From Gnetum montanum (Eukaryota > Streptophyta > Gnetopsida > Gnetales > Gnetaceae), in the NCBI GenBank assembly GCA_015680685.1, contig MNCI01015694.1, positions 365,929 through 429,928 on the forward strand: a stretch of 64,000 nucleotides of DNA, read 5' to 3'. Position numbers and translations under genes: made by a program. This document shows positions 23,040-34,349 of the stretch, in pieces. Position 1 is the stretch's first letter. Every line of letters starts with the position of its first letter. The notes under the pieces were generated by a model. It had not been told where the DNA came from. It saw nothing but the letters and a program-made list of their open reading frames with translations, and did no database searches.

Positions 23040-24330
23040 TCAATTCCCTAATGAATCTCTCCTTGCAAGTGCTAGTAATGCACAAATGCCTAATGAACCA
23101 AAATGGCACAACACCATCCTCACTTATCTACTCAAGCAAGAACTACCATAAGGCCTAGACACTAGAAAGAAACAACAGTTTCTTCACCAGGTCAAATATT
23201 TCATGGAGATTAATAAAAACATTTACAAGGTTTGTCCCAATGGCCTAGTACATTGGTGTGTCCCTGATACCGATCAACTGTGTATTCTTTAGGATGCTCA
23301 CAAAGGTCCTTATGGGGGCCATTATGCTGGGAGACGCATGGCCATAAAAATCCTTATGGTAGGATTTTATTGACCAACAATATTCAGGGATGCATATCAA
23401 TTTGTCTGCGCTTGTGGTCATTACCAAAGGGATGGTGGAATGACAACTTGAATGAAGGGGCCACAACAATGAATACAACCTCTTAAGCCATTTGATATTT
23501 AGGGCATTGAATTTATGGGTCCCACTACACCTTTATCAAATGAAAAGACATATATAATAGTTGCAGTTGACTATTGTACCAAGTGGGCAAAAATAGTGGC
23601 CATCATCGACTGTACATCCACCACTACTGCTTGGTTTGTATAACAAAACATCGTAAATAGGTTTGGTATACCTTGTGCATTAATTTCTAAAAATAGAACT
23701 CATTTTACAAATGCCACTTTCTAAAAATAGATGCAACAATTGGGAGTTGAACATAAACTCACAACACCATATCACCCCCAAGCCAATGGTTAAGCTAAGG
23801 TCACTAATTGGGAGATTACAAAAATCTTACTACGTACCATTAGCAAATATCGAAGGGACTGGAGCAATAAATTAAATGATGCCCTTTGGGCCTATCGCTC
23901 CACATGGAAGCTTCCCATAGGTTATTCTCCCTATGAGCTTCTAAATGGAAAACTACCAACATTGCCAATCCAATCTAAGCTTTATACACTTTCTACAGCC
24001 TGTGACCTTGACCTAGATATAAGTCTAGCATAGAAAGAACGATTAATGAGTCTCAACTTGCTAGATGAAAATTAGTTAATGTCCCTATCATCCTATGAAA
24101 TGCATAAGGCATTCAACAAGAAATGTCATGACCTCAAAATAAGAAAATTCAAGTTTCAACCAGGAGACAAGGTTCTCTATTGGAATCCTGCACATGTACC
24201 CCAACAAATCAAATTTCAAACATTGTGAAAAGGACCTTACATCATTGATGAGAATTTTCCATCTAGGGCCATGATCATCTACAAACTTGATAACCCAAAT
24301 AAGAAAAAATTAGTCAACATTCAATAAATC
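23040..24330 (+). pseudogene. int: Element B integrase
   Basis: Linker with WCVPDTDQL and DAHKGPYGGHYAGR, degraded Cys part of the HHCC finger (VCACGHYQRDGG), core with GIEFMGPTTPLS, HPQANG.AKVTN near 23.8 kb, then GYSPYELLNGKLP and C-terminal FKFQPGDKVLYWNP, GPYIIDENFPS and QLVNIQ. The first catalytic Asp appears as Glu and the third acid as Lys. Stops and shifts. Confidence 0.86.
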
Positions 24331-24423
24331 AAACCTTTCCATGAGCCCAAGCCAACCAATACAACAAAAACCTCATTAGATGGACAACCACGCTCAATCT
24401 TTCGAATATCTCCCTTAGAACTT

Positions 24424-24440
24424 AGTTGTGGGGGAGATGG
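24424..24440 (+). other. Internal purine tract after integrase (element B)
   Basis: AGTTGTGGGGGAGATGG. Its first ten bases are identical to the terminal polypurine tract at 26421-26430. Confidence 0.5.
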
Positions 24441-25119
24441 CCACCCATACTAACACCTTAGGTGGCTCCTCAGTTTTTGACTTTTTTATTTTCAACATTT
24501 TTGGTTTTACAACTTTTTTTTTCATCTTCTTTATTTTACATTTTTGTTTTACATATTTATATTTTTAAGGTTATTAGTCTTCTTTTAGTTTTTGTTTTAC
24601 ACCATCTTTAATATATTCAATATTTATTGTCTACTCTTTTACTTTCTTTTATGGTTATGATTGTTTGTTTTTTATGTGTTTTTCTATTTTTTCTACTAAT
24701 AAGGTACTAGGTACAATGGTAATGCACTACTCAATGGTGGTATGGTTCATTTGTAATTTGATTGTTGATATTTGGTTTCTAACTTTGAATGTCGTTACTG
24801 ACGATTGGAACATGGTTTCTTTTAATGTAATAGGAAGTGAGTCCACATCACCCACCCATCCACATACTCTATGGTTTTCCTTGTTTTGGAAGCATGCAAT
24901 CTCTTCTTCATTAATACAACTTTAATAAATTGGTGACTTGTGTAGTTTTTGGAATTAGGAAGGAATCAAAGGTTTGGACAAGGTGTGGCTTCAAAGGGAT
25001 GCCATATTCTTTGTGTTTTTCTATTTTCCTATGTGCAAGAGTGTTCTCATAATATTCTCATCATTCTACATCATTTCATAATAGGAAGTCAAATAAGTCC
25101 TTGCATGGTGTGGTCCTCA

Positions 25120-25159
<40 letters not shown>

Positions 25160-26140
25160 TGAGGATTCAAAGCACACCCCTTAGACAAAATAAATGTGAA
25201 AAATGCATGGGTCTTTGCATGGTGTGATTCCCATTGAAAATAATAATAATAATAATAATAATATGGAAATTCAAAGCACACCCCTTAGACCAAATAAAAT
25301 AGCTACAAACACTAGTTATGAGATTTGTCTTGTCTCCTCTAACTAAGGCCCTTTCTCACTTTCTACCTTCACTCCAATTTGGAATGGTGGTTGTTTTGTG
25401 GGAGCATTCTTATGTCTCAAGGGATGGACTTGCCTTAGAATGTCAATGCGAAGTCACTAAAAATGGTTGGTTTTGATCTAGACAATGAAGGATCCTACCA
25501 AGTCAATTAATCACAAATTCCACAAGGGATTGCATGTGACCATAATTAGGAACTCCATTCCACTCTCTCTATCATCCATCTATGCTTTTCATGCCTCACT
25601 TCACTGCCGATTTCATGTTTGATTCAATGTTCTACTTTGATGTGTTGGGTTTCTCAGTCAATTACTTTTGGGTCTTTGTACTTAACTTTTCATAACCATT
25701 AATCATCCATGGTGCCCATGGACTCCTTGGTTTGAAGTTCTGCAAGGGCATAAAAGGCCTATGCCTACGTTGGGGAGGACCCACTTGCATAACTTTTAGT
25801 TTGGTTACGTTAAGTTCTTTACCTTTAGATATTGTTACAATTAAATTCTTTTTATTTTCCTCGTCCATGTCATCCAATTGTATGCACCTTCACAACTATT
25901 TGTAATGAACTCCTTTTTATTATTGTGAATACCATCTTTCTAGTATTCCTTGTGTTAATATTTTTCTGAATTTTATGAATTGCTTCCCTGACTTAACCCA
26001 TTCATTAGTCTTTCCACCAACAATATCAAGTAACTAAGCTATCACAACCATAACTTGGCTATATAAAATTACCAATCAAACAAGGTATTCAGCCATTATC
26101 TATTATACTATATATACTAATCCTTGGTTTTGTTGTGATT
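24441..26140 (+). other. Element B 3' spacer (noncoding)
   Basis: About 1.7 kb. It begins with a T-rich stretch (to about 24.67 kb) and includes the paired hairpins. The text around 25.32-25.8 kb aligns with C 43.2-43.7 kb. After about 25.8 kb, A and B share sequence not seen in C or E. No credible gene. Confidence 0.6.
25097..25291 (+). repeat. Paired imperfect hairpins with microsatellite loops (element B)
   Basis: First foldback 25097-25186: GGTGTGGTCCTCAT ... ATGAGGATTCAAAGCACACC around an (AG)n loop. Second 25210-25291: GGTCT..GGTGTGATTCCCAT ... ATGGAAATTCAAAGCACACC..AGACC around an (AAT)n loop. Confidence 0.7.
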
Positions 26141-26152
26141 GTAGTGGAAAGC

Positions 26153-26355
26153 ATGAACTAGAAGTGGGATTATCTTCACCAAGGAGGATGCAATCATATC
26201 ACTCACAAGAGATTGTTCATGACTGCTAGATCTCTTCTACCTCTCCCTCATTCATCTATTGCCAAGAGGGGTTGGATGTCCTTTGGATCTGTTGGTGTTC
26301 TTTCCTATTGTCATGAACACCCACTTTTGTACATAACTATAATATTCTATGCTTG
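26153..26355 (+). pseudogene. Small A/B-specific ORF (element B copy)
   Basis: Counterpart of 5552-5821 in A. It begins MN, then a TAG where A has TGG, then KWDYLHQGGCNHITHKRLF and MTARSLLPLPHSSIAKRGW. It is preceded by TTTTGTTGTGATTGTAG, which resembles the acceptor before ORF3 in C. Product unknown. Confidence 0.35.
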
Positions 26356-26420
26356 AGAACTTTTATATTTTGTAAAGGACTTTTTCCTCTTCTTCTGTAC
26401 TCGAGGAAAAATTTTCATTC

Positions 26421-26432
26421 AGTTGTGGGGTA
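26421..26432 (+). other. Element B polypurine tract
   Basis: AGTTGTGGGGTA directly before the LTR start TGATAAATT. Confidence 0.75.
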
Positions 26433-27303
26433 TGATAAATTATGTTTTTCATCACTTCAATATCAAAATAGCTGTAATATTGAGTACACAATATCAAGTA
26501 TGCAATATCGCAGCCCAAGATGTGATATCATACATTCGATATCGCAAGGTTACACCTAGGTCTATAAATACAATGCCCAAGTGCATAATTGGGGGTAAAT
26601 TTTTAGCAGTCAAGTAGCAGAACTCTTGCAATTTGTCCATTTGAAAGTTAGAATATTTTTCAAGTGCCTACAGTAGGAGGTCTAAGTGTGAACGGATCTT
26701 TATTCAAGCATTGATGTACCTGAGCACACCATTTTGTTGGCAATAAAGATGAACTCTTTGATCCATTCCTTGCAGCACTTGAGATTTTCTTTCTTATGCA
26801 TTTATATATTGTGATTTCATGCAATTTACATTAATGTTATTTATGAAGTAATTAATTTTGATTAATTAAACAACTTATTAAGATACACAAGCACAACCCA
26901 TTTGAGCATATGTGTGACACTTGGTAGCTCAGAAATGATTAGCATTTGATAGCCCAACAATGTTTGCACAATGTTCAGGATGTGTCTGGGAAGTGGGAAT
27001 GGCTACTTGTGTTAGGCTAGATTAGATTATAGTTTACTTAGCAATTAATCACTCTTACTTTTATTCTTGTTCTAGGTGAGTAATTCCATAAAAACACAAA
27101 ATAATAAAAATCTTATGCCTTAGTCACACTTAACCATACAATTACATTTCACAAGTGGGACTGGGAAGACAACGAACGAACAACACACACACACTATTTA
27201 GCTCTAGTGTACTTAGTAAATATAGTATGTGAAATTCGATTGGATTGCACATGAATGCTTGTGATTCATATGGTTGGGCATAGGGGTACCTTGCCACTCA
27301 TCA
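26433..27303 (+). repeat. Element B 3' LTR
   Basis: 871 bp, partner of 17282-18151. It shows the U3 palindrome array (about 26470-26545), TATAAATA near 26563, AATAAAGATGA near 26740 and the CACTCATCA end. Most differences from the partner are transitions. Confidence 0.93.
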
Positions 27304-28470
27304 AGTTCCATTCTCTAAGAGTTGAACTTTGGACCTTTCTTGAAATTGACACTAGAAGAAGTCTGCACACAACTATAGAAATCTTCCATGTGGCCCATTC
27401 TCTCCAAAGTAGAGAATGATACATGAGGGAGACTTACTTGTTTTGGAATAACTGATAAGGAGATGTGTCCATAAAGATCAAAGACATCACCATCTCCTAC
27501 TCGATTCAGGTCATTGCGATGGTCCTCAATTTACCCAACACTGGGGCAAAGTTGGCCAAAATTTCTACATATGCTAACACTAAAGCTAATAAGAAATGGA
27601 TCTAGAATTACTATAAAGTGGATTGTAAGAAGTATGGTATCCTCACAAAGGTGGAATGTGAATATTTTAAAATTGTGGCCTATCACCTGAATCCAATGAT
27701 GAGGCCCAATAATGTGAAAGCCTTCTCCTTCTAGGCATGCACTACTTTAAATAAAAAATTCCTAGTCAATCTTCCCTAACTCATTTATCTAGAGATTGAA
27801 AAATTCTTTAAGGAAAATGAGAAGGGAAGGAAGATGCTCCTCTTTCCATGCCTCCAAGTTGTGTAAGAGAGAAGGGATAGCATGCTATGCCAATGACATG
27901 GTTCACCATGCTCCTACTGCATCATGGAAGGAGATGATGAAGAATAAGGCAATCGCTAAGCTATAAGAGGAGGAGAGGCCACCATCACCACCACTTACAA
28001 GAGAAACTACACCGAAGGCACTTGCAGCTATTGAAAGAGTCAAAAACCTTTGAGAGTAGTAGTTGTAGCAACAACAAGGTTCAACAAGTGATGGGGATTT
28101 CTTAGTTTACTGTCTAGCCTAGAGGCATCTCAATGAGGTCACCAGGATCATTAGCTGGCTAGACTAGAAAATAGTCCTACTATTCTTAGCTCAAAGAAAC
28201 CAACCTCCTGCAAGATCAATCCAAGTGACCAAGAGATCATGGTTTTCATTCCTAGACAAACATTCCCTAAAATTTTTGAAAATTCTATGACCTTCTTCAT
28301 TAGGTTGGAGGAAGTGAAGCAGGTGATTATCCTAGTCATGCAGCACAAAGGCTAAGAGACAATGGTGAAAGTGGTGGTTGACCAGGTGGTTGAAGCCTTG
28401 AATTCTCCTACAGTGGCCATACCAGACATTGTTGTAATGGTAGACATCAATGCATCCATAGGATAAGGAG
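27304..28470 (+). pseudogene. Element E ORF3, middle part
   Basis: Continues after element B: ELNFGPFLEI aligns with ELNFGPFLEN of C. Then ETYLFW, IKIKDITISYS with VRIKDIYVSYS, KKYGILTKVECEYFKIVAYHLNPMMRP with the C equivalent ending SYHLNPTMRP, and LEIEKFF with LEIEKRF. A Pro/Thr-rich and Gln-rich stretch follows, then the start of the coiled-coil half. Stops are scattered. The C 182-bp duplication is absent here. Confidence 0.78.
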
Positions 28471-28501
28471 TGGTTAGTTAAGTGCTACCCACATGAGGAA
28501 G

Positions 28502-30150
28502 TGTTAGAATGACTAGTTGGAGTCAGGAAATCTTTTTAAACCCCAAAGTAGTTATTATTTTAAATAAGTATTATTGTTAAATTTATGTACTTTAATTAAT
28601 TCTATTTTGTATTTCATATAGTTAATTGTTTAATAACATGTATTTTATTTTATCTTATTTTTTATATTAGTGGTAAGTATTAGCTCATTATTAACTTATT
28701 TAGTTAATTGGTGTGGTTTAGTTATTTTAATTTTAGTTTAATTAATATGATGTATTATATCAATGTGATTATAATTATATACATACATTATATATTCATG
28801 AATAATATTTTACATAAGAAAACATTATGTGATTATATATATATTTATAAATATTATATGTATCTTATGTATATAAAATTAATATATAATATATATATTA
28901 TATTCATAAACTATAATATATTATATATTATTATACATTTTCTACCCAAAATAGCCAAAGTCAACTGCAACTCTATGACCATGTTGCTTTCCTACTGGGC
29001 CAATGCTTCTCCTACGTGATCAGCGTGTCGCAGGATAAAAAGCAGTGACAATGAGGGTTTGATGTTGCTAATAGCAAGGGTTTCTAGGACCGATAGCAGC
29101 ACTGGTGGTGATGCTAGTGGCACTAGCAATGGCACTATTGGTAGTACCACCAACACCAGTAGCGGCACTAACATCACTATCGGTAGCAAGAAAAGAGCAG
29201 GCGAATGAGGGTTTAATGTTGTAGGTAGATAGATCAAGGCAAGCATGCAGCATGGCTAGGGTAGGCAACAGTAATGTGGCTATAGTAGCAATAGGTAATA
29301 GCATGTGCATAGTAGTAGCAACAACATGCAATAGCAATAGCAATGGTAGGCAACGACGACGACGATGGTAGGCAATGATGATGACAAGAAAGCACAATAA
29401 TGGTAGGCAATGGCAAGCACACATCAAAGGTTTGACTATTCCATGCCTCCAATATTAGTCTTCCCAAGGATCATCCCTACATCTAGTGCATTGACACCTT
29501 CAATCCTAGCACTCCCATCAAGGAATACTATTGAGCTCACTCCGTCTATCCGCTCATGCTTTACACTAACACGTGGAGTATCATAAATGCCTCTTTTGCT
29601 GCTCCAACCAAATCCCATGTCAATCCAAGATATCAAGGATGAAAAACTTGGAAATTATACCAATTTGTATGGATTGATATTGGATTATTTTAAATCCATT
29701 TATATTTAAAATACTTATTTTTAAACATTGTAAGGTATAAGTAAGTCATTCAATTTTGTATCGGGGAGAAAGGGGGCAGCATTGAGAAAATTCATTTTGA
29801 GAGAAAGGGAGAGGAGAGAATTGATACCAACAAATTCCATGTCAAGTTGAGATCAATTAGTCTTGTCATTATTGTTGAAGATATCTTGAGCCTTGTGGAA
29901 ATTCTTGGAGTCCATCGTCAGACAATCAAAATTGTTGCATTGTGAAGATAGCAATGCAGAATTACAATTCAGGAAAAGTCTCCCTTGTGATGTTGAATTA
30001 TTATTTGTAATTTTAGTTTGATTTAATTATTAATTTTCATTCTAAAAATTAATGTTATAAGTTAGGATAAAAATTTATGATTTTACTTATGAGTGATAGT
30101 CATAAGTGTGGAATTTAATTGGATTCAATTAAAATTATTTATTATGTTAA
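28502..30150. mobile_element. Unclassified insert within ORF3 of E
   Basis: Sequence on both sides aligns with adjacent parts of C ORF3 (near 46.1 kb), while this 1.65 kb does not. It begins TGTTAGAATGAC, an LTR-like start, but I found no matching CA end, PBS or target duplication. It contains a very AT-rich block (28550-28940), a Gly/Ser/Thr-coding repetitive block (29040-29420), and a later purine-rich block with LTR-like composition (29760-30000). A solo LTR or fragment of a copia-type element is possible. Confidence 0.45.
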
Positions 30151-30159
30151 TGATATTTT

Positions 30160-31563
30160 GACTTTAAACCATTCCTCCATGAATTCAACTCTCAAGTCAA
30201 TCAAAAATGAGGTGACTTCTCTACAAAAAAAGATAATTTTTAAGGTATCCAACACCAAATTTTTCATAGGTTTCCAAACCACTTCTAGAGATCTTTGACC
30301 TTCTAGATGATATCACTATAATCCAATTGTAGTTGCTTAAGAAAAAAGGGTAAATTACTTATTACCAATCCTCAAATAAATGCAACCACCAATGCAAATC
30401 ATTAGTTGGCTACTAAAGTTGCTGAATTATGTGCCTTTCTCTTGAACCCTACCATTCTCACACCAGAGCTTACTAGAGATGAAGCTTTCCAATAGCTTCA
30501 GCATAGTTCACAAGAGGCCAAGGATGCAAAGGAGGTAGCAGTCTTCAACGCATCCTTGTCAAAAGCTATGACTTTCAACACCAATAAGGACTTGTTATAA
30601 GTTCCAAAGGAGAACTTATTCTTGATAAAAGATAACCATCACCTACAAAATGTTGAGCAACAAAAGAACCAAATGGCTGAATTCATCTGCCAATAGTAAG
30701 GGTAGCTAGATAAGGTGAATCTAGATTTGAGAAGGTTGGTAGTGGAGAACTATAATCTCTCAATGGAAAAAGTGTATGCACTTCACCGAAAGGTAGTCAT
30801 TGAAGCTTCTTGGAAGAATGAAGCTTTGAAATTTGAATGGGTGAAAAATCATTACAGGGACTAGGTCAAGCTCCTCAAAGAGACGAATGAAAAGGAAATT
30901 CAATTGGCAAAGATGAAGATGAATGAGACCCTTCAACAACTCCAATAATAACACAACATATGATAGTCCACCTTTAATGGATTGAACACATACAAAAAAG
31001 TTGAAATGATCTTCAAAGAGTTGCAGATTGAGGAGATAACTAAATATATGAAGCTTGCTAACCTCCTTTATGTAAACTTGATAATGGTGATAGTAGAAAG
31101 ACTAAGGTCTAAATTAGAAAAGTAGGTGGCTAGTTCCTACCTCCTCTATGAGGAAAAATTTAAGCATCATAAAGAGATAAAAAAAACATTAGAGACAACC
31201 AACATAGAGCTTGAAGTTCTTAGGAGCAAATTCACTAATAAATAATCTATTGCTGAGAACCTGGCCATGAGGATGAACAACTACCGTAAGCTATAGAACC
31301 TAGTAAAGATGTTAGACATCAAACATAAGTAATTTTTAGCTTGGTTTGTCAACACAAAGGAACCACTTCCTTCAATCTTATGCCTAAGGGATATCCCTAC
31401 ACCAATCCACATTGGTAAAGCCATGTGGACTACTTACAATCCATGTGGCAAAGAAGAAAAGATGAAAGCATTACTGGATGCTTTCAAGCTCTTAACCAGA
31501 GTGTCAAAACATGGTGAAGGACCTTCAGCACCATGGGAGCCTCCACCTCTATGCATTTTTTGA
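30160..31563 (+). pseudogene. Element E ORF3, C-terminal coiled-coil part
   Basis: Charged helical repeats: LTRDEAFQ.LQ, SLEKV-type heptads, NEKEIQLAKMKMNETLQQLQ, NTYKKVEMIFKELQIEEIT and KYMKLANLLYVNL, matching C. A C-terminal box absent from C follows: IPTPIHIGKAMWTTYNPCGK, KEEKMKALLDAFKLL and PWEPPP, then TGA. H keeps the same C-terminal box. Few residues suggest an enzyme; a structural or nucleic-acid-associated role is a guess. Confidence 0.75.
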
Positions 31564-31796
31564 GAGTTCTTCATGTATTTAGCAATCTTGCAAGCATCTA
31601 TTGTAATTTTTGATAAAGTGTTCAAATCTTATTGTAATGGACACTTATTTTTGAAACAATGTACAATCTAGCACTTAGAGTTAGTTAAAGTCACCCAGTC
31701 AATCTGTTTTTCTTCTTGTTAATAAATTTCATAATTTTCCAAATTTTCTAAGAAGCTTGATTTTACTTTTGTTCACTCGAGGTTGAGTTTTCAATC

Positions 31797-31809
31797 AATC
31801 ATGGGGGTA
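31797..31809 (+). other. Element E polypurine tract
   Basis: AATCATGGGGGTA, directly before TGATGAGTCATG of the LTR. Confidence 0.75.
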
Positions 31810-32666
31810 TGATGAGTCATGAATTAGACTGGTTCTATCAACAAGCATGCATTGACATAGCCCCATTGACGTATCCCTATTGATGTATGATAAGATGCAT
31901 TGACATAGATACGTCAATGCTGATGTAAGCAATGCCTATATAAATGTGCTCACCACCCACATTTATGACTCTTAGAAATCATAGTGTAGCCAAGTTCTTG
32001 CAGTTTCTCCTTCCTAGAGTTAGAACATTTTTCCTCTAAGTGCCCATAGTGTGGATTTTAAGATTGTATAGTATTTTATTTGAGTGCCTATGTACTTGAA
32101 TGCATTAGCATGAATGACAATAAAGTTGAGATTTTATACATCCATTGAATCACTTAAACTAGTTTACTCTTTACATTCAACAATTTACTTTTCATGCAAT
32201 TTACATTTATGGATTTAAATAATTAAGGTAATTAATCATAAATATGTGAGTACAACCACTTCAAGCATAACATATTATGCTTAGTATTCCCAATAGTGTT
32301 GATACTAGTTTGAGATGTGTACAACAAGTAGAAATAGTTACTTTATGTTTGGATAGTTAGTTACTAGATTAGCTGATTAGTTAGATAATTAATTGTTAAA
32401 CTTTCATTCACTCATCTAGTTGTTAGGATAAAAAATATATTAAAAATACTTCTAAAAATATACACCATGTACCTTAACTCATACTTAACAATACATACTA
32501 ATCACACATAAATGTGAGTTAGAAAGACAATGATCTTACAACTCCATGATTTACTCTTTAGGACTATAGGAAAACTTAGGAGACTAAGTCTATGGAATTC
32601 AACCAAATTGCTAGTGAATGCTTATGATTTGAATGGTTACTCATAGAGGATACCTGCTACTCATCA
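31810..32666 (+). repeat. Element E 3' LTR
   Basis: 857 bp, TGATGAGTCATG ... CTACTCATCA. U3 array of GACATAG/GACGTA/GATGTA-type motifs (31850-31930), TATATAAAT at 31937-31945, ACAATAAAG near 32120. It differs from the A/B LTRs in U3 but keeps the same order. The downstream flank is the LINE-bearing segment. Confidence 0.85.
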
Positions 32667-32989
32667 TCATTGAAGAGAAAATGAGGGACTTAATTCAAAA
32701 ATTTTAGCAAATTAAGCATTAGGATTAGTGAGTAGGATATATAAGTAAAATGAATAAAGTAATTGCAAAATCCCTCTTTACAAAGACATGCTTGAATGAA
32801 ATCCATTCAATTCTATTGCAATCTTTAGCATAATCTAACTTAATAAAAGTAATGAGTTAGCCCATATTGGTGAGGTAAAGACACCAAGATAATGGTGACA
32901 TAAAACCTTGAAGTTTGTGGAACCCAAATATTGATATTATGCATTCAAAATTTAGTAAAACAATTTCACTAATATACACAAGTTATAGA
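32667..32989. other. AT-rich flank, no gene seen
   Basis: Probably degraded upstream sequence of the LINE fragment (text near 32940-32990 could be its RT just before the conserved box, out of frame). Nothing firm. Confidence 0.3.
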
Positions 32990-33298
32990 AATTTTTTCTT
33001 CTTCTCTCTAGTTTGAAAGTTAATGTGAAGAAAACAAAAATGATAATTTGGGACATAAGAAATGTAAACTATATTTTTATCTTTAGCTCAACTAAAATAG
33101 AAATTGAAAACTCCTTTGGTTACTTGAGCCTTCAATGTAAAAACAACTACAAATGGGATAAATTTGTTAAGAAAACAATAGCATGAGGAATTAAAGCTTT
33201 ATATGCAGTTAAAAACAAGTGCACAACATTAGGAATATAAGCTTAGTAACTCAGAAAGAAAATCTTCTAATCTATCATTTATCCTATTGTATTGTATA
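32990..33298 (+). pseudogene. LINE-type reverse transcriptase fragment
   Basis: Non-LTR retrotransposon RT, part after the catalytic motif: SLKVNVKKTKMIIWD, IEIENSFGYLSLQCKNNYKW, KFVKKTIA.GIKALYAVKNKC, and finally SIIYPIVLY. This is the usual order LKVN.KTK, (F/Y)GYLG, K...W, KALY and P.LLYG. Several stops. It is cut at LY by the start of element F, which shows F inserted into it. Confidence 0.72.
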
Positions 33299-34228
33299 TG
33301 ATGAAGCATCATAGTGTCATGTCGACAGGCCCTTGTTAATATGGCCTTGTCTACATGGTGTTGCCATTGACAGGGTCATGTCAACGTAGCCTTTGCTGCA
33401 TCTATGGGGCCCTATCAATGTAGCTCCACAATAAAGTCTATAAATACATGCTCACTAGCCATGTTTATGAGGAATCAAGTGATAGTTGTAGGAAAGCTCT
33501 TATAATTTTGTCGTTTAAGAGTTAGAATATTTCTCTGATTGCATGAAATAGGAGTTAGAAAGTGTATGGATCTTTATTCGAGCACTATTGTACCTAAACA
33601 TACAAGTGTAAACAACAATAAAGACGAGCCTTTTGATCAAACTTTGTAGCACTTGGAATAGATTAATGATTTATTTATGCATTTAGTATTTAAATTAATT
33701 ATGCAATTAATTAAGCTAAATTATACTTCAAGTGATTAGTTAATTAATTAAGCTAAATAGATTAAACACATAAGTATGATCGCTTCAAGCATAAACATGT
33801 ATTTGCTTGGTAATCCTAGCAGTGTTATTGCTTGGTTTATCCAATAGCATAAGCACTTGGTAATCCTAGTAGTGGATACATGGATTTAACGTATTTGGAA
33901 AGTAGGACTAGATGCTTATGTTAGGACTAGTTAGAGATTAGTTAATTAGTTAAATTAAATTAGTTATTAAATTATTTCATTTCTCTATTTTAAGCACCAA
34001 GAACATAAAACATAAAATAATAAAAATTAGACACCTTGATTACACTTAACCATACCTTTGTACATCACAAGGATAATTAGGAAGACAATGAATGATTATT
34101 AGGGTAAAGTTCACTTCCAAAGAGACTAGTGTACCAGAAGACATAGAGTCCATGGAATTCAACAGGATTAGGCATGAATGTGCTATGAGTCATATGGTTG
34201 AGCATAGGGATACCTCAACCACTCATCA
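33299..34228 (+). repeat. Element F 5' LTR
   Basis: 930 bp, TGATGAAGCATC ... ACCACTCATCA. U3 array with GTCGACAGG, GTCATGTCAACGTAG and CCCTATCAATGTAG motifs, TATAAATA at 33439-33446, AACAATAAAGACGAG near 33615. Similar to the C 3' LTR. Confidence 0.87.
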
Positions 34229-34229
34229 T

Positions 34230-34247
34230 TGGGGCCATTACCAAGGA
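34230..34247 (+). other. Element F primer-binding site
   Basis: TGGGGCCATTACCAAGGA, 13 of 18 matches to the tRNA-Asp expectation, with one transversion. Confidence 0.75.
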
Positions 34248-34349
34248 CTCTTTTTGTTTGAAACATGAAGTATCTAGGTTTAGTGAACATCATTAACATT
34301 TTTGGATGAACCCTAAGGTCAAAATCATTCTCACAGTAAATATAATCAC

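Larger units (their letters stand above)
17282..27303 (+). mobile_element. Element B: complete ORF3-less Athila-like retrotransposon
   Basis: A 10.02-kb element with paired LTRs, PBS, gag, protease, RT, RNase H, integrase, spacer and polypurine tract, inserted in ORF3 of E. Flanks agtta (17277-17281) and agttc (27304-27308) form a 5-bp target duplication with one mismatch. LTRs are roughly 93 percent identical by eye. Like A it lacks ORF3 and carries the NSS protease site. All frames are broken. Confidence 0.93.
4415..32666 (+). mobile_element. Element E: old Athila-like element, 5' half missing, multiply interrupted
   Basis: Pieces in order: integrase end (4415-4608), element A, more integrase end (14682-14950), a spacer with hairpin, internal promoter and leader intron, ORF3 first part (16986-17281), element B, ORF3 middle (27304 to about 28470), an unclassified insert, ORF3 end (about 30160-31563), polypurine tract and 3' LTR (31810-32666). 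Reading across both insertions restores alignment to element C at codon precision. LTR, gag, protease and RT on the 5' side are absent; the left end meets a Tat fragment. Confidence 0.75.

Noticed and set aside
25126-25152. (AG)n microsatellite as an independent feature
   Set aside because: It forms the loop of a conserved hairpin and is reported there.
28708-29019. 103-codon Tyr/Ile-rich frame
   Set aside because: Produced by very AT-rich sequence (TAT/ATA codons), with no family features.
29068-29467. Ala/Leu/Cys/His-rich minus frames that look like membrane segments
   Set aside because: They are the reverse reading of a GCAATG/GTAGCA trinucleotide-like repetitive block.
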